Part shown: one piece after another, positions 46,779 through 58,112 of the stretch
Numbering within the stretch: the stretch's first letter is position 1
Layout: each line of letters opens with the position of its first letter
Origin: Amaranthus tricolor
Taxonomy: Eukaryota > Streptophyta > Magnoliopsida > Caryophyllales > Amaranthaceae
Direction of reading: 5' to 3'
Assembly: GCF_026212465.1 (NCBI RefSeq)
Contig: NC_080051.1
Span: 14,305,335 to 14,369,334, forward strand
Length of the DNA stretch: 64,000 nucleotides
Program-made: the position numbers and the translations under genes
Notes under the pieces: model-generated
What the model saw: only the letters and a program-made list of their open reading frames with translations
Told to the model about the DNA's origin: nothing
The model's database searches: none

Positions 46779-46861
<83 letters not shown>
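45270..46861 (+). mobile_element. RTE-type LINE, 5'-truncated, with (AAT)27 tail
   Basis: Starts inside the reverse transcriptase (MPEEWRNSTLIPLFKNK) and runs through the C-terminus to ~46,508. A 3' UTR ends TATGAGCGGGATACATTAGG and a simple repeat tail (46,781-46,861). That ending is characteristic of plant RTE elements. Truncation from the 5' side is typical of LINE insertion. Confidence 0.85.
45284..46508 (+). pseudogene. RTE reverse transcriptase remnant
   Basis: NYKGIKLLNHTLKLWERMIE, FGFTPRK, then in another frame FIALEKAYDSIPRRII-like sequence, GLHXGSALSPFIFTIIM and CMIFTDDMVLVGG (catalytic box, usual FADD changed to FTDD). Next come KYKYLGSSIQRDREIDADVN, MLRWMCGHTLMDRIRNQEFR, RWFGHVQRR and SQGRPRRTWYEQIK. 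At least three frame breaks and a stop (~45,478). A piece between DAGWLKWQA and RWPVKNIFEHKMKV is missing. Confidence 0.85.
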
Positions 46862-46863
<2 letters not shown>

Positions 46864-47360
46864 ATTAAGTGGTAGGAGTGTTATGTTATAAGTATACTAA
46901 CATTGTTAAGATAATCATTAGGTAACTCATGGCCTAGAGGTTGGAATGTTGGCATTCTACCAAAGGCATTTGTGAGGAAGGAATGTTATTGTTGCTGACT
47001 TGGCAGGCGTATGAGGTGGTGATCCATGTGGGTGTCATGTGGACATGATGTGGCAACCCATTCAACAAAAAAAATTTCAACCAACCAGGTGGTCGGAGAG
47101 CTTTTAAAAATCTTTTTCATGTCATTTTAGGTTGAATTCTGAAATAGTGCTTACCGACTAATTTCCGACTAACACGGTTTTCGACTAACAAAGTTTAGTC
47201 GGAAATTTCGACTGTTTTGCTACTAAAATGAATTTCTGACCATTCTAATCCAACTACCCCAAAACAGTCGGAATTCAGTCGGTATAGAGCTATATCGACT
47301 AATTTCCGATTGTTTTGGGTAGTCGGAAATTTGTCTTTTTTAGTAGTGTTAATAGGAAAA

Positions 47361-47740
47361 TTTGAAGACATAAAAAGCATTGTAAATGAGTAAATGAGAT
47401 ACAAGTCTTAACAACCTACTACAAAACACTAGGAATTGAAACTTATAATAAAACAAACAACTTGAAATAAATAATCGTAACCTAAAGATTTATTAGACAA
47501 TAATGTCTTCGGAAACTTGATACCAAACCGAAAAACTATCTAGTTTTCCTAAAAGCGTTATTCCGCCTTTTTGGTGCTTAGGCTTAAGAACTTCTAATAC
47601 ACTTTTGAGATACAACGGTTCGCATTCAAATATAAGCACTATATATCTTAACAGTGTGAAGAATAAGAGATAATATAGGTTAATCTAAGAAATAAAGTAA
47701 ATAGAGTTTGCAAAATTCTTTCACTTCTAAAAACTTATAG
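47361..47740. repeat. Dispersed repeat copy 2
   Basis: Matches 16,078-16,455 in the same order (see copy 1). It begins just outside the CACTA right end and may be the sequence into which the CACTA element inserted. Confidence 0.65.
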
Positions 47741-47897
47741 ATAATAAAAATGGGGAGCAAAAAGATAAAAAATGACAACAAAATCATGTGTGACAGAACC
47801 TAGAATTTGATCTCTTTATACAGAGGTTAGAGGTTGGAATACAACCCCATGATCCCATGACTACCAACTTATCCATGCATGTCTATTAGCTAGTGAC

Positions 47898-48087
47898 TGT
47901 GGGAAAGTATATATTTCATATATTTAGATTATTTTAGATTATTCTAAATTACCTTAATTAATGTATAGAATATTTAGTTCCCTAGAATAGAAGCTAGTGT
48001 TCATGTATATATTGGAGAATGGTTTACTCCTTGAATATACAGAAAACTATTCCTAAAACCCTTATTTCCGCAACTGTTTAATGTTCA
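47898..48087 (+). repeat. Copia 5' LTR
   Basis: 190 bp, TGTGGGAAAGTATATATTTC to TGTTTAATGTTCA. Followed directly by the primer-binding site. Confidence 0.95.
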
Positions 48088-48150
48088 TGGTATTAGAGCC
48101 ATAGGGTTTAAATCCGGGAAGGACTCATCATGTACCGTATCTTACCTGTA

Positions 48151-49380
48151 ATGGCTGATTTTTCAGAAGAAAAAACACAAAAACAAGTAATATCCATGGA
48201 ACAGATGGAACAAATGTTCTAGATGTTTCAGAAACTCAACAAAACAACCAACCAAACCGAAAATCCAACCACTGTTAAAATCTCAGAAAAACTTACATAT
48301 CACAATTATACAAAATGGTGCAAGTTAATGCACGTAGCCATTGGAGGTCGAGGGCGGCTCAGTCACATCACTGCTGCACCTCCACCACCGTCAGACCCCG
48401 ATTATGCTCAATGGGAACAGAGGGATGCCATGGTCATAGCATGGATTATTGAAAACATAGATTGAGAAATTTTTAATCAATTCCTGAATTATACAACTAC
48501 ACAAAGCCTATGGCAAGGAATTGAAAGTCTCTTGGGATGTGGTAGAGACGAACTCTAGATCTTTGATCTAAGTTCAAAGGCAGCAACTTTAGGACAAGCC
48601 AATGACACCATTGAGGTTTACTACGGTAAACTCAATATATTATGGAAAGAAATTGACTGGAGAATGCCAAATCCAATGGTATGCTCGAAGGACATAACAG
48701 AATTTAACAAGTATATATAAAGGCAAAGACTTTATCAATTTCTCACTGGGATTAATGATTAATGACCCCTTACCAACTGTGGAGGCAGCCTACACCACAA
48801 TCAGACGGGAAATAGCACGCCGGAGAATAATGAACGGCGTCTCATCTTTGGGAACGAGTCCCTCAGAGATCGAATCGGGTTTGGCCATGCGAAACAAGAC
48901 CCTCCAGAGAAACCGAGAAGAGGATGACCGAAGAAAACTTTGATGTACTCATAATGGTGACTCAAGGCATACAAAGGAGAGATGTTTCAAGCTTGTGGGG
49001 TACCCCGATTGGTGGAACGATTTACAAAAGCGAAAAGCCGGCACCAAGGCACCGGCAAGGCCGTCCGGCGGCCAGGCTTACCTAAATACTGCCGACCAAC
49101 CATCATCATGTGTGGAATCAGGTAAAGTTAGGGGCTGCAGCAAGGGGGAAGGAGAGGAAACAGTGACCACAAACCAAACAGACAACAGAAACAACAGCGA
49201 GAAACAGAGAAGGGAAGAGAGAGAAACAACCGCAACACATGGGGAGGGAAGCACACCCCTTCTCACTCACTCTCTTATTTATAACCCCACAACCCTACCT
49301 CATACTCCCAAATCCCACATACAACCCATACCTTTAAGCCCAAATACAAAACCACTAATATTTTTGGCCCACACCACATA
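48151..49380 (+). pseudogene. Copia gag, multiple stops
   Basis: MADFSEEKTQKQ, then KISEKLTYHNYTKWCKLMHV, AAPPPPSDPDYAQWEQRDAM and VIAWIIENI are a typical gag start. A zinc-knuckle-like THNGDSRHTKERCFKLVGYP follows at ~48,945, with one Cys replaced. Stops lie at ~48,220, 48,463, 48,556 and later, and a frameshift near 48,750. Confidence 0.85.
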
Positions 49381-49429
49381 ATATCCACAAGCCTTCTTAG
49401 CCATAAACCCCACTCTTAATGGATATTTG

Positions 49430-49998
49430 ATTGCGGGGCAACTGATACAATGACTTTTGATCCCCGTGATTTTTTATCAACCCATCCTACTAACCGAACC
49501 CATATCCAGACAGCTAATGGGGAATGTGTACCGGTTGACCAAGCTGGGTTTGTTAATATTTCTACTTCTCTTCATCTTAAAAATTGTTTGTTAATTCCCA
49601 GTTTGTCTCATAAATTATTGTCTGTTAGTCAGTTAACCAAGGAAATGAATTATATTGTGCTCCTAACCTTTGAAAATTGTATTGTGCAGGATGCTCAGAC
49701 AGAGACGATCATTGGGCGTGGTACTGAACAAGGTGGACTATACTATGTCGATGGGGTGATTCAAAATAGTAGTGCAATGCTTGCTCACGGATCTCCTGCT
49801 CATCAATTGTGGACTTGGCATCGTCGTTTAGGTCATCCGTCCCTAGGTTATCTAAAACGACTTTTTACTTCTCTTCATAGTTATACTACATCCCTAGATT
49901 GTGAAACTTGTGTACTAGCTAAGAGCCATAAACATTCCTATTTTCCCAGTCATACTTGTGCTCTCAAACCGTTTGATTTAGTACATTCTGATGTATAG
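49430..49998 (+). pseudogene. Copia protease and integrase zinc finger
   Basis: DCGATDTMTFDPRDF is the aspartic protease active site region (DCGATD). CLLIPSLSHKLLSVSQLTKE follows, then the gag-pre-integrase HHCC finger (LWTWHRRLGHPSLGYLKRLF ... LDCETCVLAKSHKH). The frame ends at a nonsense codon (49,996-49,998) in HSDVWGP, where Trp is expected. Confidence 0.9.
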
Positions 49999-51405
49999 GG
50001 GCCAGCTTCACATATTGACTCTCATTGTTTTGCATATTTTGTGTTATTTGTTGATGATTGTTCCCGTATGTGCTGGGTTTATTTCTTGAAACACAAATCT
50101 GAAGTTTTTGATGTATTTGTTAAATTCTATAACATGATCCTTACTCGATTCCATGCAAAACCTAAGATCCTTCGCTCAGATAATGGTGGTGAATATATTT
50201 CTGTTGCTATGAAACAATTTTTTCTCGATCATGGTCTTGTCCACCAAACCTCTTGCCTAGACACTCCCCAACAAAATGGGGTTGCTGAACGCAAAAATCG
50301 TACCCTGCTTGAGATATCACGAGCTCTCATGTTTGAGGCTCGTATGCCTGTTCGTTTTTGGCCTGAGGCTATTGCTACTGCCACCTATCTCATGAACCGT
50401 CTCCCTACTAAAACCCTCCATTTCCAAACTCCTCTTGCCACCCTCCATACTTTTACCCTTGTTCCCTTTTCTCATCCCCTTCCTCCTCGCATATTTGGGT
50501 GTGTAGTGTATGTCCACCTTCCCTCTAGGGTACGACCCAAGTTTGAACCATGGGCTGTCAAGTGTGTATTTCTTGAGTACGGCATTACTCAGAAGGGCTA
50601 TCGATGTTATGATCCCCTCCATAAAAAACTTTATACCACCATGGATTGTGACTTCTTTGAACAATCTTACTACTATACCCAGCCTCGATCTCAGGGGGAG
50701 AGTGTGAGTGAGGATCTTAGCTGGTTAGTTCATCCCTTGGTTGACAGTCGAGACCCCGAAGAACAAGTAGGCACTACCACTGATATTGCCACCGACATTG
50801 TCACTAATCCATCTCCTCAGACTACTCCATTCTCTGAGCATCCGGTCGAACAAGAGGTAACACCAAGTTCTCCTCCTCCTTTCATTGATATATCTACTAA
50901 TGATATTGTGCCAAGTAGTGTTACTGTTCCCAGGAAATATGAATTGCCCCCACGGAGTACAAGAGGAATGCCTCCCAAAAGATATGATCCTGAGTTTGAA
51001 TCCCAGAAATCCCGATATCCCATTTGTAGACGGGATGATGAACAATTATCACAAACTGCTGTTGCCTTCAATACTTCTCTCTATTCCAGTACTATTCCAA
51101 AAAGCACTGAAGAAGCCCTCCGAGATCCGAAGTGGAAACAAGCTACGAATGAGGAGATCATGACCCTCCAGAAAAACGAGACATGGGAGAAGTGTATGTT
51201 ACCAAGTAAGAAGAAGATTGTTGAATGTAAATGGGTTTTTTCGGTCAAGTATCATGCTGATGGAACCATTGAGAGGTATAAAGCAAGGTTTGTCACAAAA
51301 GGGTACACACAGACATACGGGATAGACTACTCGAAAACATTCTCACCTGTGGCTAAAATCGATGCTATCCGAGTACTCTTCTCTATAGCAGCAAACAAAG
51401 AATGA
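49999..51405 (+). pseudogene. Copia integrase core and start of RT
   Basis: LFVDDCSRMCWVYFLKHKSE (first Asp), ILRSDNGGEYIS (second Asp) and TPQQNGVAERKNRTLLEISR (catalytic Glu). The connector is Pro/Thr-rich (residues ~230-330 of the open 454-codon frame). RT begins WKQATNEEIMTLQKNETWEK, with KARFVTKGYTQTYGIDYSKT and FSPVAKIDAIRVLFSIA. A stop interrupts RT at 51,403-51,405. Confidence 0.9.
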
Positions 51406-52628
51406 CCCCTATATCAGTTTGATGTGAAAAATGTCTTCCTGCATGGGGAGATTGAAGAAGAAGTTTATATGAAACCTCCACCAGGTTACTCAAATGAATA
51501 TAACCAAGGAGAAGATGTAAATTAAAAAAAAAAGCGCTATACGGTTTGAAACAATCTCCAAGGGCGTGGTTTAGAAGATTCACTACAGCAATGAAGTGAT
51601 TTGGATACAGACAAAGCAACTCAGACCACACTCTATTTCTCAGGAAGAGTGGAAACCAAATTACATGTCTCGTTATCTATGTTGATGATATGGTGATTAC
51701 TGGGAACAACGTTAAGGAAATTGATCGGCTCAGGAGCAAATTATTCCAAGAATTTGAGATGAAGGATTTTGGACAATTGAAATACTTTCTTGGAATAGAG
51801 GTTTTAAGGTCAAAGAAGGGAATATTCATTAATCAGAGAAAGTACACCCTAGATCTCCTGGCAGAAGCAGGCATGATAGACTGTAAACCGGCAGAGACTC
51901 CTATGGTAGCTAATTATGGTTTGTAAATTGTTGAAGGGGCAGAAATGACAGATCAAGATCGTTATAGAAGGATGGTAGGGAAATAGATCTATTTATCTCA
52001 CACGAGACCAGATATCGCCTATGCAGTAGGAGTTGTAAGTAAGTTCATGCATCGACCTCAAGTGGAACACATGGCAGAAGTCCTGAGGATCTTGAGATAC
52101 TTAAAGGGAACCAGTAATAAAGGTATTTTCTACTCAAAGAATGATAACCTTGATCTTATCGGTTACACATATGCAAACTGGGATGGTGATCGAGATGACA
52201 GGAAGTCTACTTCAGAATACTTCACCCTTATAGGGGGTAATCTGGTCACTTGGAAGAGTAAGAAGCAGAAGGTAATTGCCTTATCCAGTGCTAAAGCAGA
52301 ATTTAGAGGAATAGCATAAGGGGTCACAGAGATTCTATGGATCAGAAAACTTTTAGGAGATCCAGATTGCCACCAGACACGGACAAGTCTTCTATATTGT
52401 GATAATAAAGCAGCAATAAGCATCTCTGAGAATCCGGTTCAACATGATCGAACGAAACATGTAGAGATTGACCGACATTTTATCAAGGAGAAACTGGAGA
52501 ACAAGATCATCCGTCTTCCCTTTGTTAGATCGAAAGACCAACTAGCTGACATTCTCACAAAAGCCGTTTCATCAGAGGTCTTCATTAGTACTTTATGCAA
52601 GTTAGGTATCGGTGATCCCACGACCTAA
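51406..52628 (+). pseudogene. Copia RT and RNase H remainder
   Basis: [36 protein letters not shown], the catalytic YVDDMVITG (51,678-51,704) and FEMKDFGQLKYFLGIEV. RNase H: YLSHTRPDIAYAVGVVSKFM, KKQKVIALSSAKAEFRGIA, LYCDNKAAISISENPVQHDR and TKHVEIDRHFIKEKL, ending before the PPT. Stops at ~51,523, 51,596, 51,924, 51,984 and 52,317. Confidence 0.9.
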
Positions 52629-52640
52629 CTTGAGGGGGAG

Positions 52641-52830
52641 TGTGGGAAAGTATATATTTCATATATTTAGATTATTCTAGATTATTCTAAATTACCTTAA
52701 TTAATGTATAGAATATTTAGTTCCTTAGAATAGAAGCTAGTGTTAATGTATATATTGAAGAATGGTTTACTCCTTGAATATACAGAAAACTATTCCTAAA
52801 ACCCTAATTTTCGCAACTGTTTAATCTTCA
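52641..52830 (+). repeat. Copia 3' LTR
   Basis: 190 bp, directly after the purine tract; differs from the 5' LTR at about seven positions. Confidence 0.95.
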
Positions 52831-53289
52831 GTGACATATTAGTGGGCTTAATTAGGTTTAATTAATAGCATAACCGCCACTTTAAAGGAAAGGCCCACAA
52901 AATAATCCGCCGAGAAGCTGCTCCACGTGCCGCGAATATCTACGTGAGTCGCGCTTATGCCTCTGATCAAACTCTGCGTACCGTAGATTTTCTTCTTTCT
53001 GGTTTTTCACTTTGTTTGTTTTCTGTCATTATTGACATAGGTTTTTACCCTTTTCCCCTACTATTTTCATACTACTTTACCGTGAGTTTTACTTATTATA
53101 TTTTAGTATACTTAGTATTCTAAAAAATTTTATACTTTTATTATGCTCTAAATATTCAACAATTCTCTTCCATTTAGAATATGTACAATCTTAGATTGTT
53201 CCATCCTACACATCAATGTTCAATGTTCCTATGAATTAACAATAACTCTTCTTCAGGATATGGAAAATTGAAAATCGCTTGAACAAACT

Positions 53290-54800
53290 GAAAAAAATTG
53301 AAGACAAAGGGCCATGCATCATCAAGCAATAATTATTTTACTAAAGGTGATCTTGCAAATATTGATTACAAAAACAATTGTTTGAAATATCAAACCAACG
53401 GATATAATATGAATGTTGTGTTGGTGGATCAATTTTGCTACTTTAACACATGCTTTGTGTTTGTAAAATATTTTGAAGGTTATTATTCATAAAAAGACAG
53501 TCAAAGGAAATTAAACCTGCCTGAATCTGAGAGAAGATTTCGTGTTAATAAGTAGTTATCTGAGAATAATTATCCGGCAAGATTATTTAAGGATTTTGTA
53601 TACAGGCTTAGAAGGTTAGTGCATGAGAAGCTCACGAGCATGTGAGGACACATGTCCTTCATCAAAGCATCACTTTTATGAAATGGGACATGTGTTCAAA
53701 GGAGAAATTAGAAACGCCACAAAGGACAAATAACGTATTCGATTGTGATTAAGGGGTTGACACGTCTAAAAAGGAGAGTGGTGCATGCAAAGAATGTCTT
53801 TAGGGGTCGGAAAAGGAATGTTTGCTCCACAATCATCAACTATAAATACTCACCAAAGCGCCATAAATGAGGTAACTAATTTCTTAGAGAGAAAGAAAAG
53901 GAAAAAAGAATCCAAGGTGATTAAATACAAACGATCTTAACTGAATATCAGAATTCTACATTGATTTTCAGAGAAACGGAACAAAGATTTACAAAAGATA
54001 TAATCGACATTTGTCGTGATAAATTATTACAAAAAGACCTCACGTCTAAATAAGCCCTAAGCAGTTATCCACCTGGTTGCCACTGTGCACCTCGAAGGAC
54101 TTGTTAGGCAATCCATATATTGATCTGTACTAACTTGGGCGTCGGAGTAGGCCCCCGAATAGAATTTCGGGCCTTTCTAACCCCTTTGGTGTGTTTTGTA
54201 GGAATCATCAGCATCTCCATCCAAAGATCTTACTGCATAACTGGTAAGGAATTAAATTAAGACCTCTACCAGCAAAAATCATCTGATTAACAACTAATCA
54301 GGAGATTAAAATCTTAAATTAATTGTTCTTCAAAATTAGACAGGAACATTTGCAATAATAAACAGATGTTCAAAACCTTACTCTAAGTTTCTGGATGAAG
54401 TGTATCTCTCATGGAGAACAATTCTTCAATCAAGGTTATCAAGGTCTATGGCAAAGGACAAGTTGCACTTTTATTTACATCTGGAAAATCTTTTGGTTTT
54501 AAGAGATGTGTATTTTGCTTCCGATTGTAGTAGAAATCTTATCTCGGCCCGCTTTGAATCGACTAGGCTATAACTTGTATTTGAAGCCAATGGAAGCATA
54601 ATATCTAAGTTCGGTTTATAGTATGTGGCTATTTGTGTATTTATTCACGCTTTCATTCGTATCAAACTCTATCAGCATAATAGACAATATAAGTGATTAT
54701 TTACATTATTTTTGGCATGTTAGATTGGCACATGATGATTTTAACCATGCGATTAGATTGAATTGATTCTTTTATATTATCAAAAATCTTAAAAGCGTAA
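53290..54800 (+). pseudogene. Second, older copia-like remnant with an LTR-like insert
   Basis: 54,412-54,790 reads MENNSSIKVIKVYGKGQVAL, FTSGKS, then with frame slips FASDCSRNLISARFESTRL and YFWHVRLAHDDFNHAIRLN. These are the protease end and gag-pre-integrase of a Tnt1-like copia pol. 53,290-53,490 (TKGHASSSNNYFTKGD) may be gag. Between them, 53,640-54,250 looks like an LTR: a TATA box (TATAAATA ~53,840) and a TAACTTGGGCGTCGGAGT block (~54,129) seen in the leader of some plant gypsy LTRs. Limits are unclear. Confidence 0.5.
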
Positions 54801-55249
54801 AACTTGCATGTTTAACAAAATTACAATAACAGAAATGCTGATAGAAAATCTAAAAATTTTAAATTCATACATATGTAATCTTTGTAACTTTCATTGTACT
54901 CTATCTTTAGAAATTAAAAAGATAAAAATTTATGGATATAAATGTATGACCGTTGCTAAGAATAAAAATATATTGAAATTAAAGTAAAATTCTTAAGTAT
55001 AAAAGTATAGTAAGATCATAAATAATTGAGGGAGTATTTTATTGGCCTGGTTCAATAAGTGACTTTTGGCATTTTATTTTTTTTCAAGATAACAATCAAT
55101 TTTTTATTTAATTCGTGTCTTTTAAAACTACCTAAAAGTTTAATTTTAAAAGTTAGAATAAAAAGAGTGCATTTTTTTTAACTTTTACCACTTTTATCCC
55201 ATGAGTAGTCAATAATTAATTTTTCCAAAAATCCTCATCAAAATTGGCA

Positions 55250-55700
55250 TGGTCCGTTGGCATATAGTTGGCTGAGACCGAGTAAATGTGGATTGGGCTA
55301 AATAAGGGCCTTTAAAATTTAATACGGGTTTTATTTGCGTGGGGCTTAAAAAGGTTGGCTCGGCCCGGCCATGCCCGTTTTCATAAATAAAAATTATTAT
55401 TATTATCCCCATTGATCAATTTATAATAATTAAATTATTGTTTACAATAATTAAATTGTAAAAACGTTAATTCTCATTGGCATTGTCATTTATAATAATA
55501 TAGTAGAGCTCGTTGTTTTTGTTTATCAAGTCTCGTTTTCGGCCCTTATTAGGCCCTTATATCCGCTTCATTTTAGTTGTAATAGAGCCTGTTGTTGTCC
55601 GGCCCATTTTCAACTCGACCCTTACAAAGCCCTTATAAAAATAGGTTTGATAAGGGCTCAAAATAAGGGTCCGACCCGTTGAAAACCTCTAGGTAGAGTT
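55250..55700. other. GGCCC/TAAGGGC-rich transposon-like debris
   Basis: Repeated GGGCTAAATAAGGGCC, CGGCCC and CCCTTATxxGCCC words on both strands. Its right edge, inverted, reads TAGAGGTTTTCAACGGGTCG, like a hAT terminus. No coding region. Confidence 0.3.
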
Positions 55701-55940
55701 ATTATTAGTTTGACCAGTTGAACTATCGACTGAGCTAGCTATCATGAAAATATTTGAAAAATTATTTATTTAACGGCTAAAACCAACAACCAATAATCAA
55801 AACACACTATCACAAGTTCATGATTGTTTAATGGCCAAAACTATAGGTGTTCAAAACAGACATGATAATTAGATATTTATCTGACATTATAACTGAACTC
55901 AATTTGATCCGACTTTAAAATAAATTTACCATTAATAAAA

Positions 55941-56382
55941 AGGAAAAATCACCTAGAATAATCCAACCTTTTTATGATTTTCCTACGATAATCCCACCTA
56001 TTGATTAAACATGAATAATCCCAATTTTAAAGGTTATTTGCCTACAATAAACTTGGATAACCCGATGACCTGCTATAGTAGGTAATTCACCAAAAAAGTA
56101 AACTGAAATTTAATTTAAAAAATTTTTAAAAATTTGCATAAAAAATTCTAAATAATAAAAAAAATAATAATTTTTTTGAATATTTTTTTAACATTTTTTT
56201 TGACATTTAATTTTAATTTATTTTTTTTTTAAAAAATAAAACTTGCTATAGCAAATCATTCGGTCACCGGGTTTACTTTAGAAAAATACTCCTCAAAGTT
56301 GGGATTATATATGGTTAATCAATAGGTGAGAGTATTGTACAAAAATCATGAATAGGTTGGATTATTCTATGTAATTTTTCCT
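55941..56382. mobile_element. MITE with ~150-bp inverted repeats (AATAATCCAACCT family)
   Basis: Left AGGAAAAATCACCTAGAATA and right, inverted, AGGAAAAATTACATAGAATA. Similarity continues through ATCCAACCT, CACCTATTGATTAA, TATAATCCCAA and GCTATAG. No coding capacity. It belongs to the same family as 61,038-62,182. Confidence 0.75.
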
Positions 56383-57230
56383 AACAAAAATCAATATGAA
56401 CAAAATATCTAACTTTAAAGCGTCTTGAAAAATCTAATTAACCAAAACCATCAAATTTATGTATACTAGACAATAGAGTTGTTCATGGGTGAGCTACCCG
56501 CCAGGCTCGACCCACCCGACTCGAAAAATGAGCGAGTTTGAACAATATTTTTCTAAAAAATTTAAAATTTGGACGGGTAATACCCACTCGTCAAGATAAA
56601 TGAGTGAGTAGCGATACCAAATAAATACCTACGGATATAACCGTCCGCCCGCTAAATTTATTATTAAATAAATAATTCTATTAAACTAGTACTACTACCC
56701 ACCAAACTTTATTACTGCTAGTTTGCTACCCATGTCCATATCCATTACCCAACTTTCTTAAATGTCAGATTTAAGTTTATAGTTTAATTTAGTGAAGTAT
56801 TTGTTTGTTATAAATTCGAATGCGTTGATTTAGTAATACACACATTATTTTTTTTACAAAGTACAACAAAATTTTACATATAAGAAATACCTGCCTACCT
56901 GCTTAAAACTTAATTTTATAATTTGTATTATAAGAAATATCCGCCAACTTACAAGTCCCACCGGCTTAAAAAATAGGCTGAAAAAAAAATAATACCCCTA
57001 AACACAGATAAACTTTAAAATATTTAAACCCATAAGTAAATTTTTTAGTCACTTCTCAATCCGCTAACTACCCAAGCCCCCGCTTGAAGGAGTTCTACTA
57101 GACAAGCATATCGAAAAGGAAAATCCAGTCCCCTCTCTCGCTCTCTCTCTCTCAGTATCTATATACAACGGATAAGCTAAGGTGGAACCATTTTCCTCCC
57201 TCCAAAAACCGCACTTCTGAATCAACAACA

Positions 57231-58112
57231 ATGGCAACTTTATCTTCATCTTCACTTTCCATCTCTTTTTTCTCGTCCTCCATATTCACTTCTAAACCTC
57301 AAATTTCATCTAAAACCCACCTCAAATTCCCATCTTCTTCTCTTTCCCAGTACCCAATTTCTCTTTCCATCAAATCCGAACTCGCAACTCTCCCAATCCT
57401 CAACTTTTCCGGTGAAAAAACAGGTGAAACTTACCTTAATCTGAAAACTGCACCACCCGACACGGCCCGTGCAGTTGTACACCGTGCATTAATTACCCAC
57501 CTCCAAAACAAACGCCGTGGCACGGCTTCAACTTTAACCCGTGCGGAAGTCCGTGGTGGTGGAAGAAAACCATACCCACAAAAGAAAACTGGTCGGGCTC
57601 GACGTGGGTCACAACGTTCTCCTCTTAGGCCTGGTGGTGGGGTTGTATTTGGGCCAAAGCCTAGAGATTGGTCCATTAAGATGAATAAGAAGGAAAAAAG
57701 ACTTGCACTTTCTACTGCGATTGCTAGTGGTGTTGAAAACTTGATTGTTGTGGAGGAATTTGGTGAGAATTTCCAGAAGCCAAGAACGAAGGATTTTATT
57801 AGTGCAATGGAAAGGTGGGGTGTTGATCCATCGGAGAAATCAACGTTTTTGATGATAGAATTGGAAGAAAATGTGGAGAAATCTGGGAGGAATATTGGGA
57901 GTTTGAAGATGTTAACTCCAAGGAGTTTGAATTTGTTTGATATTTTGGGGGCTGAGAAATTGGTTTTTACTACTAAAGCTGTGGATTTTTTGAATCAGAG
58001 GTATGGGGTTGATTCTGTGGATGATGATGAGGATGAGGATGACAATGAAGAGGAGGAGGAAGAACAAGGACAAGAAAATGATGGTGAGGAAGGTAGTGGT
58101 TTTATTGTTTGA
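57231..58112 (+). CDS. RPL4: Plastid 50S ribosomal protein L4 (uL4c)
   Basis: A single-exon ORF of 293 residues. Residues 1-~50 are a Ser-rich plastid transit peptide. The uL4 core starts near residue 68 (TYLNLKTAPPDTARAVVHRA). Residues 101-149 form the rRNA-binding extended loop (TRAEVRGGGRKPYPQKKTGR, ARRGSQRSPLRPGGG, VVFGPKPRDW). The globular part follows (MNKKEKRLALSTAIASG, LKMLTPRSLNLFDILGAEKL). Residues 261-289 are a highly acidic Asp/Glu tail absent from bacterial L4 but known in plant plastid L4. It assembles early in the 50S subunit of chloroplasts. A CT-rich leader (57,136-57,154) and TATATAC (~57,161) precede it. The ATG is the first in frame and gives a proper transit peptide. Confidence 0.95.
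   Translation: MATLSSSSLSISFFSSSIFTSKPQISSKTHLKFPSSSLSQYPISLSIKSELATLPILNFSGEKTGETYLNLKTAPPDTARAVVHRALITHLQNKRRGTASTLTRAEVRGGGRKPYPQKKTGRARRGSQRSPLRPGGGVVFGPKPRDWSIKMNKKEKRLALSTAIASGVENLIVVEEFGENFQKPRTKDFISAMERWGVDPSEKSTFLMIELEENVEKSGRNIGSLKMLTPRSLNLFDILGAEKLVFTTKAVDFLNQRYGVDSVDDDEDEDDNEEEEEEQGQENDGEEGSGFIV

Larger units (their letters stand above)
47898..52830 (+). mobile_element. Ty1/copia element, complete but inactive
   Basis: Two 190-bp LTRs (47,898-48,087 and 52,641-52,830; seven mismatches by eye, ~3.7%) start TGTGGG and end TTCA. The 5-bp duplication GTGAC flanks both sides (47,893-47,897; 52,831-52,835). PBS TGGTATTAGAGC at 48,088 is one base from the initiator-Met tRNA complement. 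PPT TGAGGGGGAG is at 52,631-52,640. The order gag-protease-integrase-RT-RNase H is the copia order. Many stops make it non-autonomous. Confidence 0.95.

Noticed and set aside
57431..57676. Antisense ORF in RPL4
   Set aside because: Shadow of the conserved GC-richer core of the L4 gene.
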